Source: Hedera helix (taxonomy: Eukaryota; Streptophyta; Magnoliopsida; Apiales; Araliaceae). Taken from it: a stretch of DNA of 64,000 nt. Below are positions 11,859-22,600 of this stretch, piece after piece (the stretch's first letter is position 1; every line of letters starts with the position of its first letter). The position numbers and the translations under genes were made by a program. The notes under the pieces are model-generated. The model saw only the letters and a list, made by a program, of their open reading frames with translations, was not told the DNA's origin and ran no database searches. The stretch is taken from NCBI GenBank assembly GCA_947179155.2, contig OX359266.1, positions 15,337,098-15,401,097 of the forward strand, written 5' to 3'.

Positions 11859-12003
11859 AACCCTTCGACGCTCCGACTGGGCTGCCAGACCCTCCGACGC
11901 TCCGACAGGACTTCCCGACCCTTCGATGCTCTGAAAGGATTACTCGACCCTCCGACACTCCAACAAGACTGCCCGACCCTCCGACACTTCGACAGGACTG
12001 CCC
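11859..12003 (-). repeat. Five 29-bp GC-rich tandem repeats in LTR C
   Basis: Five consecutive 29-bp units begin at 11859, 11888, 11917, 11946 and 11975. Most start GACCCTCCGAC and contain (G/A)ACAGGACT. The island is GC-rich in AT-rich surroundings. Any ORF read here is a by-product of the repeat. Confidence 0.85.
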
Positions 12004-13020
12004 AAAAACTGCTAGGTAGTGTACTCGGGCGCAGTTGCGCCCGTCCCGACAACCGTAACTTCTTTATTTTTTCACATTTTTGAAAGATTCAAGTTGGGTT
12101 TCCTTAAAAACTCATAGAGGTAACTTTTTAGTCATAGAAATTATTTTCTAACTTGTACATTTCAAAATACAACATTAAATACCGTATGATCAACTAAGGT
12201 TTTACCGGAAAAAGCTCAATATGGACATTTCTACCATTTTCATGCATACCACACATACCAAAACATAATTTAAACATATTAAATCATGAATATACATATA
12301 TTACATTGTTTAAGACTTCTAGACCACCAAAACAAGATTTGATCGGTTAAAAGTATATTTTAACCGTTTAAAATACTACAAAAATGAAATATAGAAGGGT
12401 TGGTGCACTTTTAAACCTTGATGACTTGTGTTCTCTTCTTCTTCTTCTTCTACCAAAGTATGAAATGAGACTTTGTGTCATCCACCAAGCTCTTACTCTA
12501 ACAATTTCTCACAATTCACAAGTGTGTTCTCTCTTTTCTCTTTCAAAAACTCTCTCTCTTTCTTTCTAGGAACGCTAGCAAATGACCAACCAACATAACA
12601 AATGTGTAGAGCACTCTATATATAACCATTTGCTAGTCCTTCATTAACTTTCCCAATTTGCTAGCATTGGTCAATTTAGAGCTAATTAGAATTACTATTT
12701 GATTGGATTACATGAGGAATGACTAGGTGATTTGTAACGACCCCGAAATTCGACCCATATTTTTACCTTAAATTTTGTATTTATTATACATTATCTTCCT
12801 TTATTTAACCATTTTCTAAATTATAACCTTATTAGATTAATATTTAAACATTTAAATATTAATCCCCAATATTTAAAATTTCTACAAAAATATTAAATTT
12901 AATACTCAAACATCATTTCTCTATTTTTAGTATTTTTCTATAATTTTCTATAATTTTTAAATAATTTTGAAACATTTATTTCAATTAAAAACAATTTCTA
13001 GGGGCATTTTGGTCATTTTC

Positions 13021-13200
13021 CCACCCTTCGGGACACAAGCGGAATTTTCCGAAAAGCCCAGGGGTATAGCCGTAATTTCAGTAACTCTAGGGACACATCC
13101 GAAATTTTCCGAAAAGATAGGGAACATAATCGTAATTTCCGAGCGTCTAGGACACGCTCGGTATTTTCCGAAAAGGGCAGGGGCAAACTGGTAATTTCCA
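13021..13200. repeat. Three 60-bp tandem units in J left LTR
   Basis: Units at 13021, 13081 and 13141 each contain GGACAC, then ATTTTCCGAAAAG, then TAATTTC. Because 60 is a multiple of three, frames stay open on both strands here and give spurious ORFs of 75-89 codons. The same array occurs at about 19522-19700 in the other LTR. Confidence 0.85.
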
Positions 13201-13400
13201 GCGGTGCCGTCGGCCGCGCATTGCGTGCGGCCCCTCATTGCCGACGCCAAACGACGTCGTTTAGAGTCACTGTTCGTGACAGCCGCGCATTGCGCGGACT
13301 ACCGAATTTTCGCGCCCCAAAACGACGTCGTTTAATACCCGCGCTCAGAAAAAAAATGGCTATTGCGCAATGCGCGGCAGCCGTTCTTCTTCATCAATTT
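13201..13400 (-). promoter_or_regulatory. GC-rich palindromic cassette in J left LTR
   Basis: AAACGACGTCGTTT occurs at 13249-13262 and again at 13320-13333. Between them lies the odd palindrome CCGCGCATTGCGCGG (about 13283-13297). CACTGTTC (13268) and its complement GAACAGTG (13411) are close by. The right LTR keeps one palindrome intact (19823-19836) and one mutated (about 19752). It is shared with LTR A. Promoter or enhancer function is inference. Confidence 0.5.
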
Positions 13401-13524
13401 TTTTCCCCGCGAACAGTGCACCAACTTAGCCAAAAATTTCCATTTTTGATCAAATTTTCCCCCACAAAACAACTCTAAAAATCATGTAATTCACACATGT
13501 ATATCCAAAAATTATTTGGAATCA

Positions 13525-14040
13525 TTATTCTATTTATTTTCTATTTTTTAACAAATTTAATTTATCCTCATAAATAATAAATAAACCAAATAAATAATTC
13601 TTATACTTTCCTCAAGCCAAAGAAAACCTCCTTGAAGCTTGTTCCTCATCTTTTGGCAGCCATAGTAGTCGGTGGTGAGTGGTAGTGGTTTCGGGTGTTC
13701 ATGGTGGTGGAAGAATAAAAGAGTTAAGAGAGTTTGCTTTTTATCTCTTTTATTTCCTTTTTATTGCCTTATTCCTTATGCCTTATTCTATTTATTTTCT
13801 ATTTTTTAACAAATTTAATTTATCCTCATAAATAATAAATAAACCAAATAAATAATTCTTATACTTTCCTCAAGCCAAAGAAAACCTCCTTCAAGCTTGT
13901 TCCTCATCTCTTGGCAGCCATAGTAGTCGGTGGTGAGTGGTAGTGGTTTCGGGTGTTCATGGTGGTGGAAGAATAAAAGAGTTAAGAGAGTTTGCTTTTT
14001 ATCTCTTTTATTTCCTTTTTATTGCCTTATTCCTTTTTCC
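13525..14040 (-). repeat. 258-bp tandem duplication in J left LTR
   Basis: Two near-identical copies with a period of 258 bp (for example the C at 13530 and the C at 13788) contain the 'ggcagccatagtagtcggtggtg' block. The right LTR has a single copy. It lies immediately downstream of the minus-strand TATA-like box, so it would duplicate the presumed transcription start region. Confidence 0.85.
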
Positions 14041-14042
14041 CT

Positions 14043-14050
14043 CTTTTATA
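14043..14050 (-). promoter_or_regulatory. TATA-like box of J 3' LTR
   Basis: TATAAAAG on the minus strand. It is kept at 20271-20278 in the other LTR and at 63938-63945 in the third family copy, which supports a real LTR promoter. Confidence 0.5.
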
Positions 14051-14559
14051 TAATTACAACACTTAATTGCTTTTTATACTAAATATAATTCCACCGCCTT
14101 GCACGCCATCGCCTATGCTTCGGATAAACCAACATGCAATAATACAAATTTAATACATTACGCAATTATTTCGTGTAATAAATATTTTATATAATGTATA
14201 TAAAATATTTATTTTAATTCACCAAAAATCATAACATGATTTATAAATAATATTAATACCCTTTTTGGGTACTTTACTTGACAAATTTTGTACACGCATA
14301 ATGACATGTATGTAATTATATGATGTAATTTATACCTCCAAAATTCATAAAATAATTCCTATAACATATAAAAATTATTTTTCATAATTTTTCACTTCGT
14401 TACTTGGACATCATGTTACACTAACCTGTTCACGTTTCTGAAATATTATTCCTCATAAACATCATAAAAATTCCATTATAAATAACCATAATTTTTAATA
14501 AGTCAAAACATTCCTTTTTCTCATTTATTTTCATTTCTTTACTATTTACACTAACTTTT

Positions 14560-14800
14560 CTTATATAAATTATATAATTTATTATTATATAATTTATATA
14601 ATTACCTTATTTTCCTTTTACACAAAGTACAATTTATAACATTTTTCTTCCATCCTTATTTAATTTAATCCTCCTATATAAATTATATAATTATTCTTAT
14701 ATAATTTATATAATTATTTTTCCATTAATATTTTACTTTACTTTCCTTATATAAATTATATACTTTATTGGTATATAATTTATAAATTTCCTTCCTCCTC
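14560..14800. repeat. AT palindrome cluster (TATATAATTTATATAA type)
   Basis: Repeated 'tataaattatataattta' palindromes occur several times. The same cluster is seen at 20790-21020 and 63180-63440 in the other family-J LTRs. Confidence 0.7.
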
Positions 14801-14968
14801 TTAAATAGTTTCTAAACCTTCACCATAATTATTAGTTAAATCTAAAATCAATATTTCAAATTTTACCAACTTCCTCATTCACTCTTATTTAACTTCCGGA
14901 TTAATTCACTTATTAATCCCTTAATTTCCATAATTAAAGGAATTTATAATTATCAATTAAGCATGCAC

Positions 14969-14970
<2 letters not shown>

Positions 14971-15002
<32 letters not shown>
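14971..15002. repeat. (TA)n microsatellite
   Basis: About 15 TA units in the J left LTR. The right LTR has a shorter interrupted version near 21200-21227. Confidence 0.9.
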
Positions 15003-15005
<3 letters not shown>

Positions 15006-15303
15006 TAATTAACATCATTTAAATAATAATTTCTGTACTTTCACAATAATAATTTTATTGTGCCTTTACAGGAAATTTCTCTTATTCTTCATAAATTGTT
15101 TTTAAATAATTTATTTACTTTCTAATTATTTTAAATTAACCGAATTCGTCATGATCTCAGTACAGATTTAATTTACTAATTAAATCTCATCACATACCTT
15201 AAATCACATAAAATAATAATTAATTTAAATAACCTTGATAATTTTATCAATTAAATTCTCATTTAATATTATTAAGAAAATTCTGAAAATTCGGATCCTC
15301 ACA

Positions 15304-15318
15304 TTCTTCCCCTATTAA
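15304..15318 (-). other. J polypurine tract
   Basis: On the minus strand TTAATAGGGGAAGAA lies directly before the 3' LTR start TGTGAGGATCC. This is the position and composition of a plus-strand primer. Confidence 0.8.
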
Positions 15319-18135
15319 TAGGATTCCATCCTCGGAATCATAAATACCGTAATAATCATACGTATTTTATTTATAGCTATAGCGCCTTGCTATACCTTTA
15401 TCTTGATGCATAATAACTAAGTCCATAGTAATCATATTTTACCTTTTTAATATCCTTAACTCACATGGAGTCGTAACTGTTAGAATATTCAACTCTTAAT
15501 TCAATTCATAATTTATTTGATTTCTCATTCTCTGAAAATTTCTTTTCTTTAATTATACACTTACCTTTACTCAATCAACTTATTGCTTACTTTTTATTGC
15601 ACGTCATTTACATTCTACACATTCATCATTCTTTTCTTAATTCACATGCATAAATCTTCTTCACATTTCATAAATCATTCCTTAATACATCTATTATTCA
15701 ACACTAGGTTTTAAACACTAACCTTTGCTTAATTTATCACAATCCTTGTTTGAAATTATTTCAAAAATCCTGGGTGTCACATTCATCCTTCCTTCATAAA
15801 ATTTCGTCATCGAAATTTCTATGTACTAGTATCTCACTCATTTCCAATATACACAATTCCTTTGCATTCATTCCACATATCTTTTTTTCCTTCCTTTCTC
15901 GTGGTTATTGCACATTGCAATTTTCTAATCCATCACATTTCATAATTTCTTTACTTCGCAATTATTACTTTCATTATCGCTCACTACCCCATCCTACTAT
16001 CCAATCTTCATAAGAGTAGAGAAATTCAAAATTTTTATTTTGGAAAACTTTCATGATATGCTGAATGAACATTTATCCCGGTTTACGGTACTTCGCTCCC
16101 CGAGTACTTCATACTGCAAACCATGACAGTGGATTAGTCTGCCATTAAAGTGGTGTATATTTAATCTGTAATTTGGCACTCCAGTAGAACAATCTGTAAT
16201 GCATGTGTCTCTTATGCCAGGTAACCATTCGATCAACCTGCAACATTCTTAATCTCTTTGTTCATCTCAGCCTTAGGATTCATTCAAAAGTAATTTGATT
16301 GGTTATAACTTTCAAAGAATATGAATTCAATATTTTACAAAATTTGTCTAGCTAAATCAATAGCTCAGACTTATATTTCGTCAACGCTTGTCTAGCCAGA
16401 TCAATTAGCATAGACGTTCTTTTAACAAGTTATAACCGTAGAAATTTTAAAATATTCATCATGTCAAAACTTTTTAAAACGTCTAGCCAAGTCAAATGGC
16501 AATGACTTATAGCTTTGACATACTTTCATAAATCAAAATCATTTATGACTTCATGTTACCGCATCATTTTGACAGTACGTTGAGAATTCCGTCGTTAATA
16601 ATTCCTACACCATAATTTATGGTGTTGAATCATCTTATGACGAAATAGTACCGCACCGTCTCAACAACACGTTGAGCATTCCGTTATTCATCACATCTAC
16701 ACCGGGCTAAAAGGTGTATTGATAATTATTTTGAAATACATTTTGTTGTAAAAATATTTTTCTCTAGCCGAAATAAGTAGCATAGACACTTTTTATATCG
16801 CTTAAAATTCATTTGTATTTTTCAAAGCATATACGTGCCAAATTAGCTTGAGGTCAAAAAGTTTGAAATCTAGCAAAGCTAAAAGAGTGGGAATATCCTA
16901 AATTTCCTAAACATTCACCTTCTGTTTCTTCACTTAATTATTAACTTTATTGCTAGGACTATTATTAATTATCATACTAAAATTTTTAACTACTCTAACT
17001 TTTCTATACCCCCATATAGTTCATCAAACTTGCCACACATTATGAGTCCAGGAACTTACCACAAGAATATGAGTTTAAGAGCTTATCCTAGCAATATGTA
17101 GTCTGAGAACAAATCAAAGACTATCCATATGCTGAGGGCTCAAAACATGCCATACGATTATGAGTCATGGACTTACCATATGCATGAGTTTTAAGAACTC
17201 ACGCCTAAACTTAATATTATTTATCTATCATAACTGTTAGCGCGACTCTAACATTTCAATGATTATCACATAGTAACTAAGTAAACACAAGTCCCCTACC
17301 CATACAAAGGATTGTGCAACTCAGTCACCACGTGAGTCCTCAATTGAAATTTCGTACCCAAGCTTTCTGCCACCTTATCATAACATTTTTGTCATTCATA
17401 TCTTATCATTTTCTAAGTTCTTCTTGTACTATTTCATAGTACCATATCTCTTTACAACATCAAGCTATACATTTTTGACCCTTAACAGGTCTCTCTGTTA
17501 TTTCACAGTCTCATTGGATCCCATCATAATCTTGCTTTACAATCTATTCCTTACTCGTTTTCTTTTTCTTGTGATCGTATCGTAGTACGATTCTCTTACC
17601 GTTCCTGATCATGTTATTATGATCTCTTTCCTATGCTTTTTTTTTAGATTACCTTACCATCTTTATTGCTTAAATCAGGTGTCCCCTGATTTTCGTTGAG
17701 ATTCATCTTTGAATCATTTCAATTATTCCTTCAGATATATTTTTAATTAAACTTATGAATTTTCTCAATTCGTTACCTTTATTCAAATCTTTCTTAACAT
17801 TTTTATCTCTTCCTTATAATCTTATCTCTTTCATATTTCCTTCACTTTAGCCAATATTAGAGAACTGTATCTCTTAACTTATATCTTTCTATTTTAATTC
17901 CCCCATGTTCATCAAACTTATCACGTATTTGGACTCAGAACTTACCATAATCATATGGTTGAGGAGCTTGTCCTAGTCAGGTCATAGTCGCTCATTCGCT
18001 AAAGGGGCTCCACCATATAATCATGAGTCACGAGTTTACCATAAGCTTCAGTTTTCAGAACACTCAACTAACCGCACTATTTCTTACTTTCGGTTATAGC
18101 CTAAGGTATCATTTTTCTAAGAGTTATAACCTCTA
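15319..18135 (-). other. J internal region, non-coding with remnants
   Basis: No gag or pol frame can be followed. Near 15771-15820 (minus strand) a phrase resembling a chromovirus pol end and PPT (ttcgatgacgaaatttt, then gaaggaaggatgaa) precedes TGTGACACCC, which looks like a second, foreign LTR start. Direct repeats are present: about 16555-16625 against about 16646-16715 (period about 91 bp), and 17000-17230 against 17890-18080. Two stem-loop 2 copies occur at 16346-16370 and 16390-16415. This reads as a scrambled filler made partly of LTR-derived sequence. Confidence 0.6.
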
Positions 18136-18147
18136 GCTCTGATACCA
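18136..18147 (-). other. J primer-binding site (initiator Met tRNA)
   Basis: The minus strand reads TGGTATCAGAGC two bases after the 5' LTR end. This is the 12-nt complement of the 3' end of plant initiator methionine tRNA. Confidence 0.9.
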
Positions 18148-18220
18148 ACTGTAACGACCCCAAAATTCGACCCATATTCTTACCTTAAATTTAGTATTTA
18201 TTATACATTATCTTCCTTTA

Positions 18221-18847
18221 CGTCCAAATTTTGGTCCGTTAATAAATCTTTAATCCCTTCTTTAATCCAATAATTGATTTTAAAATCAACAATTACCAAA
18301 TATTTAGGTATAATTTTTTTTTCTCAATTCAATCATTGTATTAAAATATTTAGATATTTAAAATCCTTACATCTGGATCCTAGTCCCTAGATCGCAACCT
18401 TTACTTTTTCTTTCTGTAACCGATATCATAATGCTCATCATTTAAAATTTACAGTCATTTATTTTCATACAAATATTCCTTGTTGCATAGTTCATAATCA
18501 AACGTATAATAATTTCTATCGTAGCAATTAATTTGAATATTCACGGTTCACAATTTAACTCTATTCACCCTATACAGATCCAACGTATATAAATATACGA
18601 AACGTCAAAATAAACTTTGCAATTTACCATATTGAATATAACCATTTCATTTACAACCTTCTAGGTTGATCTATCTATAATATAATCCGATATTTCTGAA
18701 ATTCATTTCTTAACCTGCAAAAGTTTATTTTAAGCAAGGAGCACAACGGCTCAACAAGTTCAACAGTTTATGCGTCACGTAGCACATACCTTAATATGCT
18801 CGGTGTGTGTCATATATCATGTGTTGTGCCTATACTTGAGCAATATA

Positions 18848-18914
<67 letters not shown>

Positions 18915-19312
18915 TTCATATCGTTGCACAATGTACACATTGTTGTTATATTAATCACGTAGCACATAACACATAATTTGTATGCATTTGAACAAATATT
19001 AACATATCATAAGAGACAACATTGTAACATTAAATAACTGAAGAACTTGCTTTGAAATCCAATTATTAAATTGGTAGTTTAAAAGCCTTCCTCGAACAAC
19101 CTATGGCCATAAAATAATTAATTAATAATTGTTTATCCTCTTATGATATTAATTTACTAAATTAATATCATCCCTAAGCCAATTATTACATAATACGGTT
19201 AATTATATTAACCTCGTCCTTTAAAATATTAATATAACTTAATATTTAATTCCTTCACTACGGACAACTCGGCTCATCAGATAAAATTTAACATATTTGG
19301 TTGTCCGAAAAT
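18221..19312 (-). repeat. 1092-bp LTR segment present in only one J LTR
   Basis: It is bounded by the short direct repeat TTTA (18217-18220 and 19313-19316). It contains GGTCCGTTAA, as solo LTR G does near its end, and a GAGC/GCTC stem-loop at 18739-18752, so it looks like ancestral LTR sequence that the left LTR has lost by short-repeat deletion. Insertion into the right LTR is the alternative. Confidence 0.6.
18852..18910. repeat. (TA)n microsatellite, about 29 units
   Basis: A long uninterrupted TA run inside the 1092-bp segment. It creates spurious Tyr-Ile frames. Confidence 0.95.
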
Positions 19313-21710
19313 TTTATTTAACCATTTTCTAAATTATAACCTTATTAGATTAATATTTAAACATTTAAATATTAATCCTCAATATTTAAAATTTCTACAA
19401 AAATATTAAATTTAATGCTCAAACATCATTTCTCTATTTTTAGTATTTTTCTATAATTTTTAAATAATTTTTAAACATTTATTTCAATTAAAAACAATTT
19501 CTAGGGGCATTTTGGTCATTTTCGCCCCTTTAGGGACACAATCGGAATTTTCTGAAAAGCCCAGGGGTATAGCCGTAATTTCAGTAACTTTAGGGACACA
19601 TCCGAAATTTCTCGAAAAGATAGGGGACATAATCGTGATTTCCGAGCGTCTAGGACACGCTCGGTATTTTCCGAAAAGGGCAGGGGCAAACTGATAATTT
19701 CCAGCGGTGCCGTCAGTCGCGCATTGCGTGCGGCCCCTCATTGCCGACGCCAAATGACGTCGTTCCGAGTCACTGTTCGTGACAGCCGCGATTTGCGCGG
19801 ACGACCGAATTTTTGCGCCCCAAAACGACGTCGTTTAATACCCGCGCTCAGAAAAAAAATGGCTGCCGCGCATTCTTCTTCAGTTTTTCCCCCCGCAAAC
19901 AGTGCACCAACTTAGCCAAAAATTTCCATTTTTGATCAAATTTTTCCCCACAAAACAACTCTAAAAATCATGTAATTCACACATATATATCCAAAAATTA
20001 TTTGGAATCATTATTCTATTTATTTTCTATTTTTTCACAAATTTAATTTATCCTCATAAATAATAAATAAACCAAATAAATAATTCTTATACCTTCCTCA
20101 AGCCAAAGAAAACCTCCTTGAAGCTTGTTGCTCATCTTTTGGCAGCCATAGTAGTCGGTGGTGAGTGGTAGTGGTTTCGGGTGTTCATGGTGGTGGAAGA
20201 ATAAGATAGTTAAGAGAGTTTGCTTTTTATCTCTTTTATTTCCTTTTTATTGCCTTATTCCTTTTTCTCTCTTTTATATAATTACAACACTTAATTGTTT
20301 TTTATACTAAATATAATTCCACCGCCTTGCACGCCACCGCCTATGCTTCGGATAAACCAACATGCAATAATACAAATTTAATACATTACGCAATTATTTC
20401 GTGTAATAAATATTTTATATAATGTATATAAAATATTTATTTTAATTCATCAAAAATCATAACATGATTTATAAATAATATTAATACCCTTTTTGGGTAC
20501 TTTACTTGAAAATTTTTGTACATGTATAATGACATGTATGCAATTATATGATGTAATTTATACCTCCAAAATTCATAAAATAATTCCTATAACATATAAA
20601 AATTATTTTTCATAATTTTTGACTTCGTTACTTGGACATCATGTTACACTAACCTGTTCACGTTTCTGAAATATTATTCCTCATAAACATCATAAAAATT
20701 CCATTATAAATAATCATAATTTTTAATAAGTCAAAACATTCATTTTTCTCATTTATTTTCATTTCTTTACTATTTACACTAATTTTTCTTATATAAATTA
20801 TATAATTTATTATTATATAATTTATATAATTACCTTATTTTCCTTTTACACAAAGTACAATTTATAACATTTTTCTTCCATCCTTATTTAATTTAATCCT
20901 CTTATATAAATTATATAATTATTCTTATATAATTTATATAATTATTTGTCATTTAATATTTTACTTTACTTTCCTTATATAAATTATATACTTTATTGGT
21001 ATATAATTTATAAATTTCCTTCCTCCTCTTAAATAGTTTCTAAACCTTCACCATAATTATTAATTAAATCTAAAATCAATATTTCAAATTTTACCAACTT
21101 CCTCATTCAGTTTTATTTAACTTCCGGATTAATTCAATTATTAATCCCTTAATTTCCATAATTAAAGGAATTTATAATTATCAATTAAGCATGCACATTT
21201 ATATATATACAAATGTATATATATATACATCTAATTCATATTTCTCACATTTCCACATAACATCATTTAAATAATAATTTATGTACTTTCACAATAATAA
21301 TTTTATTTTGCCTTTACAAGAAATTTCTCTTATTCTTCATAAATTGTTTTTAAACAATTTATTTACTTTCCAATTATTTTAAATTAACCCAATTCGTCAT
21401 GATCTCTGTACAAATTTAATTTACTAATTAAATCTCATCACATACCTTAAATCACATAAAATAATAATTAATTTAAACAATCTTGATAATTTTATCAATT
21501 AAATTCTCATTTAATATTATTAAGAAAATCCTGAAAATTCGGATCCTCACATGATTGACATGGGTTGTTCAACCACCAAATCTTTGGGTAGAAAAGAAGC
21601 AACCAAGAGCAAACAAGCCACCCCATTGGGCCCCCCTTGAGTGCCGGCCAAATAGGCCTTTTTGGCTTGATTTTTTATTTAATTTTTATGCTTTTATTAT
21701 ACATATATAC

Positions 21711-21734
21711 ATCTATATATATATATATATATAC
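21711..21734. repeat. (TA)n microsatellite
   Basis: A short TA run in the 5' part of solo LTR C. Confidence 0.85.
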
Positions 21735-22439
21735 ATTGTTTGACCAATTTTGACTTCTTATGGGGCTCCACATTGGACTTAGGCATTAAGTACATTGGAC
21801 TAACATTAAATAACCTATGTTACATTTAATCGGCTTGTTTAATTAATTACATGGACTAATGCTTAATTAATTACATGGACTACTAGGTTAAATTAATTTG
21901 ACCTAGTTTAATACCTCATTTGGATTTAAAAATATAATCCAATTAGACTTGCTTTAATTAATTATAACACATTGCTTTATTGCTTTAATTAAATATACGC
22001 ATACGCAAGTATATTCATTCAATTATCTAATGCACAATTAATTAGTACAAAATTTTTAATTAATTGCTAATTATTTCATAAATGTAATTACAATGTCTAA
22101 TAGAATTCGTGGTCATTACAATACAAGTGCGAATGATAACAATAATATCGATATGGATTAATTTTCAATAATTAAATCACTTAAGAATCTTGTAAAATAA
22201 TTACAAGTCTGGGTATAGGAAACTTGCATGTACTGCTAATTACTGCTAAGCAATTTAAATTACTTCCTTTAAAAAGACTTAACATTAATAAGTTTGATAT
22301 TTCAATTAATAACACATATAGGTTTATAAGAATAACCTTAGTGCATCTTATTCTAATTTAGTTAATATTTAATCACATAATTAAATATCAAACACTTAAC
22401 AATATTATAATCCTTTGATAATATTTTAATCACCTAATT

Positions 22440-22600
22440 AATTATCTCATGATAATTTAAACACTTAATAATATTATCAATTAATAAAAGTTTATTCATT
22501 TTCTAATATTCTTAATCATTTAATAATATTTTATTTATTTTTTTAATATTATTAATCATTTAGTAATATTTTTTAATATTATTAATTATTTAAATTGGGT
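22440..22600 (-). repeat. AT hairpin array in LTR D
   Basis: Degenerate AATATTATTAA / TTAATAATATT units like those in C, directly downstream (minus strand) of the GC-rich patch at 22720-22815. Confidence 0.55.

Larger units (their letters stand above)
12733..15303 (-). repeat. J 3' LTR (left, 2571 bp)
   Basis: It aligns along its length with 18150-21551 except for two large differences. It has an extra tandem copy of about 258 bp (13525-14040) and lacks a 1092-bp segment present in the other LTR at 18221-19312. It contains three 60-bp units, two AAACGACGTCGTTT palindromes and a TATA-like box. Confidence 0.88.
12733..21551 (-). mobile_element. Non-coding gypsy-type element J (LARD-like), complete with TSD
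   Basis: It has two LTRs (12733-15303 and 18150-21551), TG...CA ends (TGTAACGACC on the left, ATCCTCACA on the right), a perfect TSD TGATT (12728-12732 and 21552-21556), a minus-strand PBS beside the right LTR and a PPT beside the left LTR. The 2.85-kb interior has no gag or pol frame. It is therefore a large non-autonomous derivative that must have borrowed proteins. A further LTR of the same family starts at 62636 on the plus strand. The start and end sequences are gypsy-like, and the lineage within gypsy is not certain. Confidence 0.88.
18150..21551 (-). repeat. J 5' LTR (right, 3402 bp)
   Basis: It matches the left LTR with small differences, plus a 1092-bp segment (18221-19312) absent on the left. 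It carries 60-bp units (19522-19700), a GC cassette (19710-19870), a TATA-like box at 20271-20278 and AT palindromes. It ends at the TSD. Confidence 0.88.
10034..22120 (-). mobile_element. Minus-strand solo LTR C (about 3.26 kb without nested J)
   Basis: On the minus strand it starts TGTAATGACCACGAATTC (22120) and ends CCGGATTTGGGATCGTCACA (10034). Its flanks are ACACA (10029-10033) and ATACA (22121-22125), one mismatch. The flanking sequence on both sides is continuous with LTR D. Without nested J the LTR is 3263 bp and has no internal region. It has a 29-bp GC-rich tandem repeat (11859-12003), then an array of AT hairpins (11330-11790), stem-loop 2 (10815-10838) and stem-loop 1 (10379-10395), in the same order as in LTR A. 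Confidence 0.82.

Noticed and set aside
11859..12003. Possible CRISPR-like array (29-bp repeats)
   Set aside because: Repeats are directly adjacent without spacers, degenerate, and inside a plant LTR.
12967..13250. Overlapping ORFs of 75-89 codons on both strands, repeated at 19484-19753
   Set aside because: They arise from a 60-bp tandem repeat (multiple of three) plus a GC-rich cassette inside the two J LTRs. There is no protein-like composition and no independent context.
18136..18147. tRNA-like sequences (also 37016-37027, 59040-59050)
   Set aside because: Only the 11-12-nt complement of the tRNA 3' end is present beside LTR ends, so these are primer-binding sites, not tRNA genes.
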